Positions 11,479 to 24,558 of a stretch of 64,000 nt of DNA are shown one piece after another. Numbering within the stretch: the stretch's first letter is position 1; the number at the start of each line of letters is the position of its first letter. A model generated the notes under the pieces. The model was not told the DNA's origin and searched no databases. It saw nothing but the letters and a program-made list of their open reading frames with translations. The position numbers were made by a program, and so were the translations under genes. Where the stretch lies: the NCBI GenBank assembly GCA_009869945.1, contig WIXG01000166.1, forward strand, positions 1 through 64,000, written 5' to 3'. The DNA comes from Mesaphorura yosii. Lineage: Eukaryota; Arthropoda; Collembola; Poduromorpha; Tullbergiidae.

Positions 11479-14400
11479 ATGAAATTACGAAAGTCTACAA
11501 GGTTGGCGATGTGCTCCAGGAGGAGGGCACAGCCAGCTGATTCGACTTCCAAGAAGAATGTCAAGTTCAAACCGCAAAAGAATAAAAAGATGGCACAAAG
11601 TAGGTCTTCGAAACAAGTGCCGAAGAATGTGCTAATCCGGGAGATAATGACAGGTTCCACACCAGTCGTGTGCATCCGGAAGACATCATTCACAATTCCA
11701 CCGGTGGTTACAGATTCAATTATGACACGGCGCATCTCTCAGCGACTGCAACGAATTAACTCCGATGATTCGATGAGGCCTGCTCCAACAAGAGTATTGC
11801 GGTCTAGGAACCTGAATTCATCGACAAATTGCTCCAGTTCAAGTGCTTCCCGTGTAAAACACGATAACAAAGCAACTTGCTCTTCGAAAGCCAGCAATAG
11901 GGATCGTGGTCCTGCCAAATTGGGAAAATGTGCCGACAAGAGCAAGTTGGTAAAATCCAGCAAGCACAAAGGAACAACAGCCAGCAAGTCATTACATCAC
12001 AAAAACAGCTCGTGCCGTGGCCTGAGAGGAAGTAATTCCTTGAAGCCTATGACTGCAACCTCATCGCCTGATACGAAAACTATTTCCGATGTGGAGCCTG
12101 TAGAACCACGTGGTTCTATACTTTCTGCTCCAACCCAAGCGAGTTCCATGCCAGCGCATGTTGGCTCCATTTCCACTGCAGAAAAAAATTCTACTACGTA
12201 CAATCAAAATGCAAATTGTCCACAAGTAAGAAACTTGGATAAGGTTCCCATTTCTTCAGTCAACGAAGCAGGCTTTTCGGCAGAACCTTCTCCCAATGTC
12301 GCCCGCACTAGTTGCGAAACTGTTAATCCAAACGACAATTCCAGTTCTGAATCCTACAACGGCGAAGAGGATTTAACAGCCTACGAAGAGTTTGATTTCC
12401 TGCAAGAGGAGTACTGTCCAAACGGAGGTGGTTACAGTCTGAGTGTCGGTTTTGGGCCAACCACCTCTACGAGGAGTTGTGATTTTATGGCAAATTCTTC
12501 CGAACTGGGATTAGTTGGTTCAAACCAGACGAGGTCTCATCCGTCAGTTTGGTCATCATGTGCGTCTCCGACTACCGTGACTGACGCCGGACGAACTGTG
12601 ACGTCAGGGGATGGCTACGTCTACAACGACCTTTCTAATAATTTCGGCGTAGAAGTGGAAAATGAACAATCCTCATCCTCTCAGTCGATTGATGCCTCAA
12701 CTGGCAATTTTTACGGTGCTTGTACTTCCGTTAATGATAATCATTCGTTTCAGTTCAACGCTCAGAAACCTTGTTTACCCGGGTCAAATTCTCCGTCTGC
12801 CAGAAACGAAAACGAAGTTGAGAGCAATAGCAATGGTTCGGCTGGGCGCACTGTGGAGTACAATCATTTTTTGCCTTCAGCTTCTGTTAATGGAACTGTA
12901 GTTGGTGTGAACCAAGGAATTCAAAGTAACGTCCATTGCACAGCACCTGACTCAACCTCTTTCAATCCATTGAACGTGCCTTCCTTTGCTAACAACAATT
13001 ACTGTTACAGCAGCGTTAGTCCAACGGGCCAGTCATTTCAGTCATTCCACCCGGCATCATCCCAGTCATCGCCATACCAGCACCAGCTAGTTCAGTCACA
13101 CTCAAACATCAACGACGGATCACCGATTGCGTCAGCTGTACCTCAAATGTACTACTACAACAGTAAGTTTTAGTTTTGTTATCAGAAGAATAATCTGACT
13201 TAATTACTTCTTACATTGCAAAATATTTGTCACTTGATGAGCCGAGAACTTCATTATTCAGAGTCTTACTCCTCGACTCAGACTTCAGCCGAGCCATCAA
13301 AAACCAAGTCAAGCTTACGGTCACAAACGCCGGAATGGCCGGAAAGATTTTTAATGTGTTTATTCGCTGACCTTTTGAACTTGCTCATACACCAGAATTT
13401 TAACTCTGGCGTTATTGTGTAATGTGACCGCCTGTTGTTGCTTCAGTCAATATAAAACATTCCAGTTTATTCTATTCAGATCCAGTTTCATTTATAAAAA
13501 CCAATGTTTATGGTAGGTCACAGACGCGTGTCGCAATAATTTATAGAACAGCAAAGGAGCAGCAGCAGCGGAAACTTATCTCGTGACTCAATAAGCAGGT
13601 CGACCGTTCCTCAGTCTTCTCAAGTCAGACCCAGGCCATGCAGATAACCTGATTTGCTGATTTTTCTGTCACCAATCAGAATTTCATGCAACCCATATTT
13701 AGTTACATCGAGTGAGGGTGAAATGAGGCGACCTTTCTAGTTTGTGCTGATATCTCGACCCCTTAATGCAATTTTGCAGTTGTGATAATCAGTTATTACG
13801 GCCAAAGCGTAAGAAGGTTTCAAGAACAGCAGAGGATCTGGCTATAAAATTGTGAATTGCAAGTCTCGAGACTTCTTTCATTGTTTTTTGCAAAGAGAGT
13901 TCAGCTTCGTAGTTGATAAACTGAAGCCCCTTTGGTTTTTGGAGTCAAGTTCATGTCAGATGGGAAGCGAACGATGTCATACCTAGCCCATATCGTGATG
14001 CGAGGAATTGTTGCTACAAGAACTGACTGATTTATTTAGTGTAATATGTGATTGTCGAAGACTGCATACTTTGACGTCAAGGAGCTTTATCATACCGTGA
14101 TTTTGTGCGCATAAAGTTTTAAAGCGACTAATGGGTGTTGCAGACTCAACTGGAGAATTCTACTACGACGATTACTGGGACAATTTCAACCCGTACTTCT
14201 TCATTAAGCACTTGCCACCACTCACTTCAGATATGATGGCGCGTGCGCCAGTTCTACCTCTGAAAACAAGAAGTTCGCCGAAATACAGCCTTGTCCTGGA
14301 TTTGGATGAAACGTTGGTGCACTGCAGTCTTCAAGAAATGGATGACGCTGCGTTTTCATTTCCTGTGTATTGTCAAGACTCTACTTACCAGGTAAAAAAT

Positions 14401-15137
14401 ACGGCAATGGATTTCTTTTTATTACCTCTCTTCAACACATCTTGAATTGCAATCGTAGGTTTATGGGCGAACCCGCCCCTTCTTCAAGGAGTTCCTGGAA
14501 GCCGTGTCCTCTCTCTTCGAGGTGATTCTCTTCACTGCTTCAAAGAAAGTATATGCAAATAAAATTCTGGACCTCTTGGATCCGGGCAGAAAATGGATTA
14601 AGTAAGTCCTATCCTATCACTCTGAAGAACCATCATCTAGCATAAGTGACAATTGGTTGGGGTTATGTAATTAACATTAATATCCGAACAGGTACCGCCT
14701 ATTTCGCGAGCATTGCATATGTGTGAATGGAAAATATATTAAAGACCTCAGTATTCTTGGGCGTGACCTTTCCAAAGTCATTATTGTTGACAATTCTCCT
14801 CAGGCGTTTGGTTATCAGGTAAAAGAATCCTTACAATTTGGCTTTAATGCATGTAATATGTGGATTTCGTTCAGAAAATAATAATTGCAATTTACTTATT
14901 TCAGCTTGAAAATGGAATTCCGATTGAAAGTTGGTTTGTTGATGAAAATGATCAAGAACTGATAAAATTGGTACCGTTTCTTGAAAGCCTGGTCAAAATG
15001 GTACGTAGACAGACGCAAGAACAAACGATAGAGCTTATGACTTTTATAACTTCTATGATTGTTTCTTTCAGAATGAAGACGTACGACCTCACATTCGCGA
15101 CAAGTTTAAGCTCTTCTCCTTCTTACCACCAGATTAA
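11479..15137 (+). CDS. CTDSPL2: CTD small phosphatase-like protein 2 (CTDSPL2 type)
   Basis: Six exons, 787 residues: 11479-13162, 14144-14391, 14459-14601, 14692-14818, 14905-15000, 15072-15137. The C-terminal 220 residues are a clear FCP/SCP HAD-type phosphatase: [10 protein letters not shown] lead-in, catalytic DLDETLVHC (the DxDxT motif), [59 protein letters not shown] and the closing [21 protein letters not shown]. The family dephosphorylates serines on RNA polymerase II CTD or SMAD-type substrates. The first exon encodes about 560 residues of low-complexity Ser/Asn-rich sequence with basic patches ([11 protein letters not shown]..., resembling the basic start of vertebrate CTDSPL2). It is much longer than in the vertebrate protein (466 residues in human) and is likely disordered. 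The start at 11479 is preferred over the in-frame GTG at 11470. The 0.98 kb first coding intron is unusually long for this window. Confidence 0.93.
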
Positions 15138-16082
15138 TGAACAAACGGGCAAATGTGGGGAACTAGAATTATCACGCGTACGCGCACATTCAATGTGATG
15201 TATAATGCTAATGGGTGGATCAAGCAGCTTTAGGTTGCAGGTTTTGTTCAATACACTGGAATATACTTTTCTCAACTTGGACAATTAAAAAGATGGATGA
15301 TGCTAAGGATTTTATATTTCCACACAAATCACACTTCCTTTAATCTCAAACTATATTTGAATAGATGTTGTTATTTCTTATTATTAGTTATCTACTACTA
15401 TTTGTATTTCTGACTTTAACGTTAGTATTAGTTAAATGAAACGAATTCCGTGTCTGGCAAGAAATTGAGAGACCACAGCTCATTTGGTTACTACAATGCA
15501 ATGTAGAATGTGTTAAATTTGATGCCTCGTCAATGGTATGACAATTGACTTCGCAAGTAAAAGTACAACGGAAGAAGTGAACTTGATTGTGGATTGTACC
15601 ACGCGCGTAGGCGCGTTGCGTGAGACTTTATTCTTTTAACTACTTCTGAGAGTCTTCTCTATTTATGTCAATGTCCACGACCCTCCGTAGATTGTTCACT
15701 GTCACCCAGCAATATAATTAGAGCATGTACTTTTGATATTTGCTGAAACAACATGCACAATAAGTGGCATTAATAAGTTAAGAATCAGTAATTTTATTTT
15801 AATGTTAGATTAGCACGAAAGTTTTAGTATCCGATGAAGTACGGAATAGACAGGTTTATTTTTTTAATTTGTTCTAGACTAAAGTTTAAATAATCGTTCT
15901 ACAGAGACGTTCACTCGAGCTTCTACTTTATGTTTTGTTCTATTACAGCTTTCGTTGTAGTTCTACCGTTTGTAATTTGTTACTGGCTGAAATGCTGGAG
16001 GGCTTGACCGGTGAAATCTTTAAGTTACTGGATAACTTGTTTTTAGATCACGAAATCGACTACTGACGATAGACTATTATGC

Positions 16083-16088
16083 AATAAA
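16083..16088 (+). terminator. Candidate poly(A) signal of CTDSPL2
   Basis: AATAAA about 950 nt after the stop. The sequence between (15138-16080) has no coding exon and reads as an AT-rich 3' UTR. Confidence 0.4.
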
Positions 16089-16099
16089 TTATTGTTGGT

Positions 16100-17977
16100 T
16101 TAGTGAAGCAGAAACGGACTATTAGTTAATCTAGAATTTAAGCTAGTCGTATTCACTTTATTTCACAAAGTGTAAGCTAACGCTGACCGTTTCTACTACT
16201 CTACTTATCAGCCGAGATAAATCAATAGGACAAAATACAACGTGCGAGAGTTGTGACGCTGTATGATTGTGATTAGAGACCGTACAAATTACAATCGAAT
16301 GGAAGATTTTATACAGTTTATGAACACAGCCATATTACACGTAAATGGTGTCAATCCAACGTAGGCAGTTACTTTACAGTAGATTAAGATTACTTATGAA
16401 AATGTTGAATTAGTATTTCTATCATCGCATTAATGGGACTACGCATGGATCGTCGGAGAGTGCGAGGGTCGGGTGATTTTTGTCTTGTTGCCATTCTTTC
16501 ACTTTCAAATGCAAACTAGAGAATTATTTAGTCCGCATATTTTTTCTCTGACATTAGTGAGTTACACTAAATGCGGATTGCGAAATATGAAACATGAAAT
16601 AAATGAATGTCAATGTCAGTTATTCAAATTCACTTTAGCTCCGGTGTCAGGCTCCAGACTCAATTTACCGATATCTAGTGCAAGCGAACCAACGCGTTGC
16701 CTGCGTCATTTTAAATAGTTCACAGGAAATGTGACAGGCGACTTGAGATCACGACTGACTGATAAGCTCAACGAGCTCAATCGTGTCGTGTGCATGTGCG
16801 AACCGTACAATTTTACAAGCTTATCGTGCAATGCGATGAGTGATGATTCATGGCGAGCGAGCCTCGAGCCCAGCTTTTCTTTTTTGGTGTTAACAAATGA
16901 ATGATAAAGTATGCCGCAGCAGTGCGAATTAAAATCCGAAGCATATCTCGAATCGTGAATCGAATAGAATGGAATGAGTCACCGCTTGTAACAATTAACA
17001 ACCTGTTTGCCACAAAACTCATCAATGCGATCAATGAATGAGTTCGCATTGCCGGAGTCCAGCCAGTAGCCAGTGGGACCTGGCATACGTGTGCTTTAAA
17101 TGCGACGCTGAGCTGAGTCGATTCATCAATTAAAAACGCTTTATTGCTCTAATAATTTATTCCATGTCGCACGCCGGCCGGCCTGTTGTGTGGTTTGTGG
17201 TTTGCGTTTTATTTATTTAGGCGATCAGCTGGACCAGCCATTCATATTTTTGCTAGACACGCTAGACAGACAGAGTGAGGTGCTAGTCGCGTGGCCATGA
17301 CCCGACCTTCCTAAATGCAAAGCTTGCATTTCGCTTTCTTGTCTTGGAAATTTCAATATTCTCATTCCTAGGAATTGGATGACTCATCGCAATTCTCGTC
17401 TTTGAAGGTGAAGCAAAGGCATTCAGAATTGCACGAGAAAAACAATTTCGTTCGCGAAACGTTTCGCCGTCGAGGTAGAGAAACTCTCGGTTTTGTGGAC
17501 CAATCACAGCCAAGTAGGTTAGCCAGGTAGGACGGACGAGCTCGCTGCGTTGCCGAATTGCACGTACATACGATAGGATTCGACAGGTGCAGGCTGTGAT
17601 AAGGTGCTTTGGAGACGGCAACTCCTTTTGCCTTTCTTGCATCATCTCGTGACCGATTCATGTTCAAACTTGCACACGTAGCTATAGAAAGAGACTGTGC
17701 GGGCCGGAATAAAATTCATATCATCGTTAAACTTGGAACGGGTTGGTTGTGCCTACAACAGAGCTCTCTCAATTTTAATTAACGTCGTTTTGCGAACGTT
17801 TCGTAGCATCTAAAAAAATCTCAAGTTTTTGACCATCAATCAGTGACTCTTCAGTAACATTGCTTATTGTTGACTGAATAAGATTTGACTGATTGGTAAG
17901 TACGAGTTGTAACTCTCTCGCGTTCTTTGAAAATAAGAACTTTGATAAGGTCAAGCGGTTGATGTGCAAGAAATTGC
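16100..17977. other. Intergenic and bZIP-gene 5' leader, no coding exon seen
   Basis: Contains open frames on the minus strand near 17283-17667 without splice-supported partners or a recognisable domain. A consensus donor (GTAAGT) at 17893 could end a non-coding first exon of the bZIP gene, but no ATG in the right frame precedes it. Confidence 0.4.
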
Positions 17978-20900
17978 ATGGTACTTAATTGTGTTTCTGA
18001 TGAATCTTTCGCAGAAATCGCGACTAACATCATTGTAAAGAAAGGAAAAGGAAACGAAGACATAATTGTGCCTACAGAACTTATTATCAGTACCGATATA
18101 GGTACCACGGTACGTTTTTCTCATCTTCCTTAAAATTGGCTTAAGCTGTTCACATTACTCCGTCCGTCAACTCACTTCAATTCAGTAAATTTAATGATTG
18201 ATTTGTGGTTGCAGGAAAACATTCAAGACAATCCAAACGACGAATTCATGAATTTTCTGATGGACGGCTTTGGCTCCGAGTCCTACATGTGTCTTGATTA
18301 TGCACTCTTGGAAAATGTTGCACCGGCAATGGATGGTGAAACCGTAGCTAACGTGGCCAATTCTAACGTGGTCCCTGTACCAGATAATTCAGTAGAAACC
18401 GACTGGAGCAATCAATTCAAAGAAATTGATAGCAACGACCTTATTGATTCGCCTGATCCTTTTGGAATTAAGAGCCTGGCAAAATATATCTTTGATCAGC
18501 CAGCAGAAACCACTATCAACAACATGTACGAGAACACTGACATGAACTCATTTCCTGAAGCTGTGACTCCAGGCGCATTTGAGGCAGAAGTCCTTGCAGA
18601 CGTGAAACAAGAGGCAGTGCCTAAGACCAGAACCCGTGGCCGAAAACCGAAAACCAGCTTGATCTCCGATCCCAGCCTCTCGGCAGCACATACCATGGAA
18701 CTTAGAGACGTAAAGCCATCTTCAAGCAGCCTCAAACGAATTTTTGATGAAGCTTCAAATATGTCATCTACCTCCGTCAGCGGTGGAAAGAAAATGAAGA
18801 AATACATGCAAGATTCTGACGATCCAGCAGTCAAAAATGCGAAAGCTGCAAAACTGAATCGTATACGAAAGAAGGAAGAAATGGAATCTATGAAGACTGA
18901 GCTTGAAATCTCCAAGAAGACGATCGAGGAGTACAAGTTCGCCATGGCACAGACCCAAAAGGAGCTGGCCGAGCTGAAACGAGAGAAAGAAGCTGTCCAT
19001 GCGAAGTACTTGACATCCAATGGTCTCCGTGGTGTCGCACCCAGTATACGTGACTACCTCTCAACGACCATTCCTGCTCTTCAAGAGGCCTATGGTAGGT
19101 TTGAAGTGGAATTTTCACAAGTCTTCGACGAAGTCTCCTTCTCCCATAACCCAAACATTCCGGAGCAGGGGACTATGCTCGGCAACCCCAGCAGACAGTT
19201 CACAACTGTGGTCGACATGGACAACAGAAGGCTTCGCGTGGATTACGACCCATGTAAGTTATGATGCACATGCTATCATTACCATTTCCCTCAAGTGAAA
19301 GCTTCAATTGTCCGTGCCCCCAAATTTCAACGGAAGGTTAATTTTGAGTGTGGGTGAATGGCGATGTGAATTTGTATGCATGCAAGAATGTGAATATTTT
19401 GGGAGTAATTATTGGCTTTATTCAAGTAACTTAACTTAGCTTGGTTTTGTCAGTTCCTCTCTGCATACTTAAAGAGAAGTCGTAAGGATTACTATTAAAT
19501 CTATTAGTAATTCCTTTTGACGACAAAACTGCTTAGAATCCATTATGTGGTATCGCAACTTAATACATTAGTTGGCAATTGACAGCCACAAATAATTCTG
19601 TGAGTGTAGGAAGGAATCTAAGGTTAAAAGTGAATAATACCTGCTTAGATGTTCCAACTTGAGGTAAAAGCTAATAAAAAGATCTAAAATCTATCTCTAT
19701 TTTCTATATCTGCACGTATCTTAGACCGTCATAGATAAGATTAGCTTAGTTTTGTCATTAAAGATTAAAGGCTTGATTGGCAGAATTATTTCCCTGAAAT
19801 TAAATATAACTATTCAGTGACTTCTATTTTAAGCTAGAGGTCACGCGCTTTGTTGACTGTTGACTTTGTTGGTTATAACTTATATAACCTAAATCAACGA
19901 GACAACGAGGGAGTGAAGAAGTCTAGAAACTAAGATAGGGTAAAATGGTTTTAATTCGGTATGACCTGAAGCCAACATGTCAACAATTGCCATTCATTTC
20001 TTCGTAAGTTTTTACTGTCGGAATGGATAACAGCTATATTAGGTTAGTAAGATTACAGAGTAGGTAGGTTTAATAGATCAATGGTAAGAACTCAGAACTA
20101 TCATTTCGCTTAATTAATTAATCCTGTTGTGGTTAATTAATCCTACGTTTGCTTTTAATCTTCTGTCTGATTGTGCCTTCCTTTTCAGTAACGTTACGAA
20201 GCTTCGATCTGCACCTGCTACCATTAAATTATTATTATTATGATTATTTAATGAAATCCTGATCCTCCAATAAATCTTGTTGTATTTTCTAATATAGGTA
20301 CACCCGACCTGTCCTCGGTGTTATGTTCTGATGCAGATTTTTTAAATAATGGGAGTCCAGCTGCGGGATAACGTTTCAATTTAATTGTCCATGAATTTAA
20401 CGTTGACATTTTGGATTTACGATAACGGCCTGGAAACTGTAAAGAATGGGAAACGTGGGTATTTAGACGAATAACGTACCAGAACAGAAGCACCGGGTGC
20501 TGGCGAACAATGGGCAAGGAAAGAAACAGGCCTCGTGGAGAGGGTTCAAGAATGGAGATCAATGAGGACAGAATGCAAGGACAAACCGTGGGACTTGCGG
20601 TTTTAGCAAATGACCTCGAATGATTGATGGAACCCTTTATGAAGCGGACTGTTCATTAATAGGCTAATGAACACTCTCCCCGAATTCATCCTCACCTCCC
20701 CACTTCCTCACTTATCATCCTCTTTCTATTGATTTCTCGTATTCTCTTTCTCTGCGTCTAGATAAATATTATATCCTCCCCTAATGGAATGGAAGCAATT
20801 CCAAGCCAAGATGTTAAGACGCTTTAAGATCAAGCTTTCCTGTTAACCGATTTCAAGATATCCTTTTTAGTTGACTCTTTAAAGCTAAAACTCAAGTCCA

Positions 20901-21446
20901 AGAATAAGAAACTTTCAAGATTATATTTCGTTGGTGAGTACGCGATACAAATATGAAAATTCAGCATTGTCCCTAGTGGTTAGTTGGACAGACTTCAATG
21001 GATACCTCCATTGTCATTGAATCCTGTCCGCGCGGCTTAGCACGGCCTCTGCTTAACGAATAGGCACTTTGTTCTCTTCATCGCTATCCTTCTTTCATTT
21101 TTTCAGAGGCCGTGTTAAAAATAAATTTTTCCAGTATTCTTGCAAATCAGATACTAAAATTCAAATGGAGTAAGACTACACAGATAGAGTTCGCGAATCT
21201 GTTAAGTAATGAGAAAATTCAAAGACTGTCATAGACGTTAGATCAAAGTAAAGCAACTCGATTCGATTCTTGTTCTAGCAAGAATGTGAGTTCATAATTG
21301 TTCATTATTGTGCAGTTTGAATGAGTTTGCAATTTAAAAAAACGTAGTTTTTTACTCCAAATTCGATGTGTCGAATGCAACCGACTAACTGGCCTCTCTT
21401 TGAATGTCTCGCAGGTTTGGGCGGATTGGACAGATCTACGACCTAA
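17978..21446 (+). CDS. bZIP transcription factor with CREBZF-like basic region
   Basis: Exons 17978-18109 and 18215-19253 are confident; they join at phase 0 and encode 390 residues. A final exon is needed after a phase-1 donor at 19254. The best fit giving a short tail is 21415-21446 (CLGGLDRSTT), for 400 residues, but other acceptors exist. Acidic N-terminal half (activation-domain-like), then a Lys/Arg stretch (TRTRGRKPK), then basic region KNAKAAKLNRIRKKEE around residues 248-265 followed by a leucine-zipper-like coil (MESMKTELEISKKTIEEYK...KELAELK) to about 312. The AAKLNR core, with Leu where most bZIPs have Arg, is like the AARLNR of CREBZF/Zhangfei. The assignment rests on this motif alone. 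The post-zipper part (about 75 residues) has no match I recognise. The start ATG at 17978 is the first in frame. Confidence 0.6.
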
Positions 21447-21658
21447 ATTAAATGGCGCTACTCGACATTCAACCTTGGGAAGATTTGATTGTGAATAGTT
21501 GTTGGTGTTGGGTTCTCATGAGTCAAGTCAGTTGATGTTACTGAAGGCGAATTACATTCATTATTATTACGTTGGATTTGTTTTTGTTATATATTGGCAT
21601 CATTTTTGTACTTGACTATTTTTTTGTGACTTGACTTACTTTTGTACGATCGAAATTA

Positions 21659-21664
21659 AATAAA
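21659..21664 (+). terminator. Poly(A) signal downstream of bZIP gene
   Basis: AATAAA on the plus strand about 215 nt after the proposed stop at 21446; supports a terminal exon near 21.4 kb. Confidence 0.5.
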
Positions 21665-21994
21665 TTAACGATTTGGTTAACTGAAATATCCTGTCTGCTG
21701 CTGTTGGGTTGTCGTTCATTAATGCATTTACAACCTAAAGCAAGTGAAAATCGTGAGAAGAAAAGAAGTCAATTTTCAATTCCAACCAGGTTTTATTCGA
21801 ATTCATTCACAGCATATCGATGGAATTTCCTCTCACTTCTGCCAGCAGCCTGAACGTTGGTTAATACGGAGATTTTACATTTAAAATAATTTTAATCTTC
21901 TGTTTTAGCCGTCGCACTCATTTTATCACTATCACACTTTAGTTGTACAGGAAATTACTCCTATTCTAATTTCAACTCTTAAATTAGTCTAGGA

Positions 21995-22000
21995 TTTATT
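21995..22000 (-). terminator. Poly(A) signal of pyruvate kinase
   Basis: AATAAA on the minus strand about 95 nt after the stop. A second one lies at about 21792-21797. Confidence 0.5.
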
Positions 22001-22095
22001 ATCAGCGTTGAGGGGAGAAATACTTTGAGATAATTCCCGAGATATTCATAAATCCATATTCACATTACTAAAATGACTGTTCGGAGTAAAGAAGT

Positions 22096-24558
22096 CTATT
22101 CAACTTGAACAACGCGCATGGTGTTGGTGAATCCACTCCCAGCCTTCCATCCAGTTAGCACTATGACCGTATCACCAGTTTTGACCATGCCTCTCTTCTT
22201 GGCGTACAAAACACCGACCTGCACTCGTGCTTGCACGTCATCCAGCCAGTCGCTTAACTTTTCACCTGCTCACATTAAAAACGCAAATTATATTCCCGGA
22301 AAGGAAAGAAACAATTTATCTGGCCAGGATTCACGCTTCACCTTCGTATTGAATCGGCAGAATGCCCCTGTACAGATGACACTGTCTTGCAACCTGCGCA
22401 AAGCGTGTAACGGCGATGATGGGGCACCGGGGCCGATACTTGGACACCAAATGAGCGGATCTGCCCGATGTGGTAATGACAATAAAAGCTGCCGCGTTGC
22501 ATTTGTGTGAAGCCTCAACTCCTGCAATTGCCATCGTATGCGCCGTGTCCACGGTGGAAGCAACCTTGAAGATCGAGCAAGAAAGACATGCAGCATGAAT
22601 AGCGTGGAGAATTCATTAAGTTTTGTCCCCCATTTGCATGCTCACTTTGCTTACGAGGTCGTTGAATAATTGCTTGTGCCAAAGTGCCGCTTCGGCTTCG
22701 ACACAAATGTTTGCCATCGTGCGCACCTGGAAGAGCAATCAAATTATAGAAACTTACAGTTTCTCATTTACTTTCTTGTGGAGGCATTTCTTACGCATTC
22801 GAGCGGGTAATCGCCCTTCGCCGTCTCCCCAGACAGCATTACACAGTCCGCTCCGTCCAGAATAGCGTTAGCCACGTCGGAAGTTTCGGCTCTGGTTGGC
22901 CGGGGCTTCTTCACCATCGATTCCAACATCTGAGTAGCACAAATCACTGGCTTTCCTTCCTGCAAATTAACGCGTATGGAATACGAAGTGACGAGGAATA
23001 TTATATTCAAAGAATTATCTGATTGCTACCTTATTGCATTTTGCGATCATAGCCTTCTGCGCTAGAAACACTTTCTCGGGTGGAATTTCAATTCCTGGAA
23101 TAGCGAAATGGGGCATAAATTATCAAAGTCATGGAGAACTACCTGAAAGAAAGTCCTTACCAAGATCGCCTCTTGCAACCATGATACCGTCTGAGCAAAA
23201 ACAAATCCAGTAAAATCAGCGTAAAAATGACAAGGTCGGTGTACATTTTTGTATGCGGGTTTACCTGAAGCTGCAATGATTTCGTCCAAGTTCTTTACGC
23301 CTTGATGATTTTCAATTTTTGAAATAATTAAGATATTTTTGCCAGCTTCACCTGCAAGACAATAGCACATCAGAAACGCCAAATTCCCGTGCTACGTTCA
23401 TGCGTGGAAATATAATGTCAGGTTACCTAGAATTCTCCTGATCTCATGAACGCCGGCCGCATCACGAATGAAAGACGCGAAGATCATGTCAACTCCTTGC
23501 TCGATTCCAAACATAAAATCCGATCTGTCCTTCTCCGATACAGCAGGAAGATCAACAGGTACACCAGGCTGCAAGCAATTACAGAAATGTAAGCTACGAA
23601 TGCTCAGTGCGTCTTAATCGAAGGTTAGATTTACGAGGAAAGGGCAGACATACCAAATTACAACCTTTGCGGCTCCCGAGTAGTCCTCCATTTTCAATTT
23701 CGCAAACAAGTCCATCCGCCTCTGTCAAATCAGCCACAAGGAATTAGGAAATGATAGAGGCGTGAAGGGTAAACCGATTGAACATAAATTGGCTCACCAA
23801 TCTTTTGAACAATCAGCGAAATAAGACCGTCATCAACAAACACACGATTTCCCGGCTTGACCACCTTCACAATATTTGCGTAATCGACGTATATAATTTT
23901 ATCGCTGCACTTCTCAGAGTATGCCGCGTCGACGGTTAACTTCACAGTTTCGCCCTTTTTCATCTCCACTTCGGCGGAAGCACCCTAAAGACAGACACAA
24001 TAATTCACCACTGCTAACTCTAGCGTAGTAATTCCTGACTTACTCCTTCGAGAAGCCCGGTTCTGATTTCCGGCCCTTTTGTATCCAATGCAATTGCAAT
24101 TGGAAATGCCAAGCCGAGCTTCTTCGAGTAGTTTGCAGCCGCTGTGCGAACATTGCGAATAGTCTCAGCGTGGTATTCGTGCGACCCATGTGAGAAGTTC
24201 ATCCGGGCGATATTCATTCCCGTAGCCATCATCTTCTCCAGCATCTCGGGTGACTTGGACGCTGGACCGATGGTGCAAATGATTCCTGACAGGCGGTTGT
24301 ACGGTGACTCGGAGTCAATGTCCAGGGCACACATGTGGTCCAGGTGACTGGACGCGTACGCGGCCTGCATCTGTGCTTTCGGCACCTTTGAATCTCCACC
24401 AGGACCCATCTGCAAGAAAATTACCACCAGTAATTATCGACAAGTCAATGTAGGTAGTGTTTTCAAGGGATGTCAAAAATTGACGCGATGCGCGACTAGT
24501 TTTGTCTCAGCCACCACTTCCTTACCGTCGTATCCACATTCTCGTTAAACCAGACCAT
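22096..24558 (-). CDS. Pyk: Pyruvate kinase
   Basis: Twelve exons, 535 residues: 24526-24558, 24044-24409, 23798-23984, 23654-23721, 23427-23568, 23265-23351, 23161-23190, 23030-23094, 22795-22959, 22655-22726, 22342-22564, 22096-22265. Last step of glycolysis: PEP + ADP to pyruvate + ATP, cytosolic. Visible signatures: [32 protein letters not shown] (nucleotide/PEP-binding Arg), [13 protein letters not shown]-domain [15 protein letters not shown], active-site [10 protein letters not shown] with catalytic Lys and the metal-binding Glu, [43 protein letters not shown], and a C-terminal domain ending SGFTNTMRV. The GSGFTNT loop belongs to the allosteric fructose-bisphosphate site in this family. 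The first 11 residues ([11 protein letters not shown]) come from a small separate exon. One exon is only 30 nt (GIMVARGDL), and the acceptor of exon 11 is AAG rather than CAG/TAG. Confidence 0.97.

Noticed and set aside
17283-17667. Overlapping minus-strand frames of about 100-120 codons
   Set aside because: Two frames are open at once, neither with splice support; more likely leader/promoter sequence of the bZIP gene.
22118-22510. 130-codon plus-strand frame
   Set aside because: Antisense of the last two pyruvate kinase exons.
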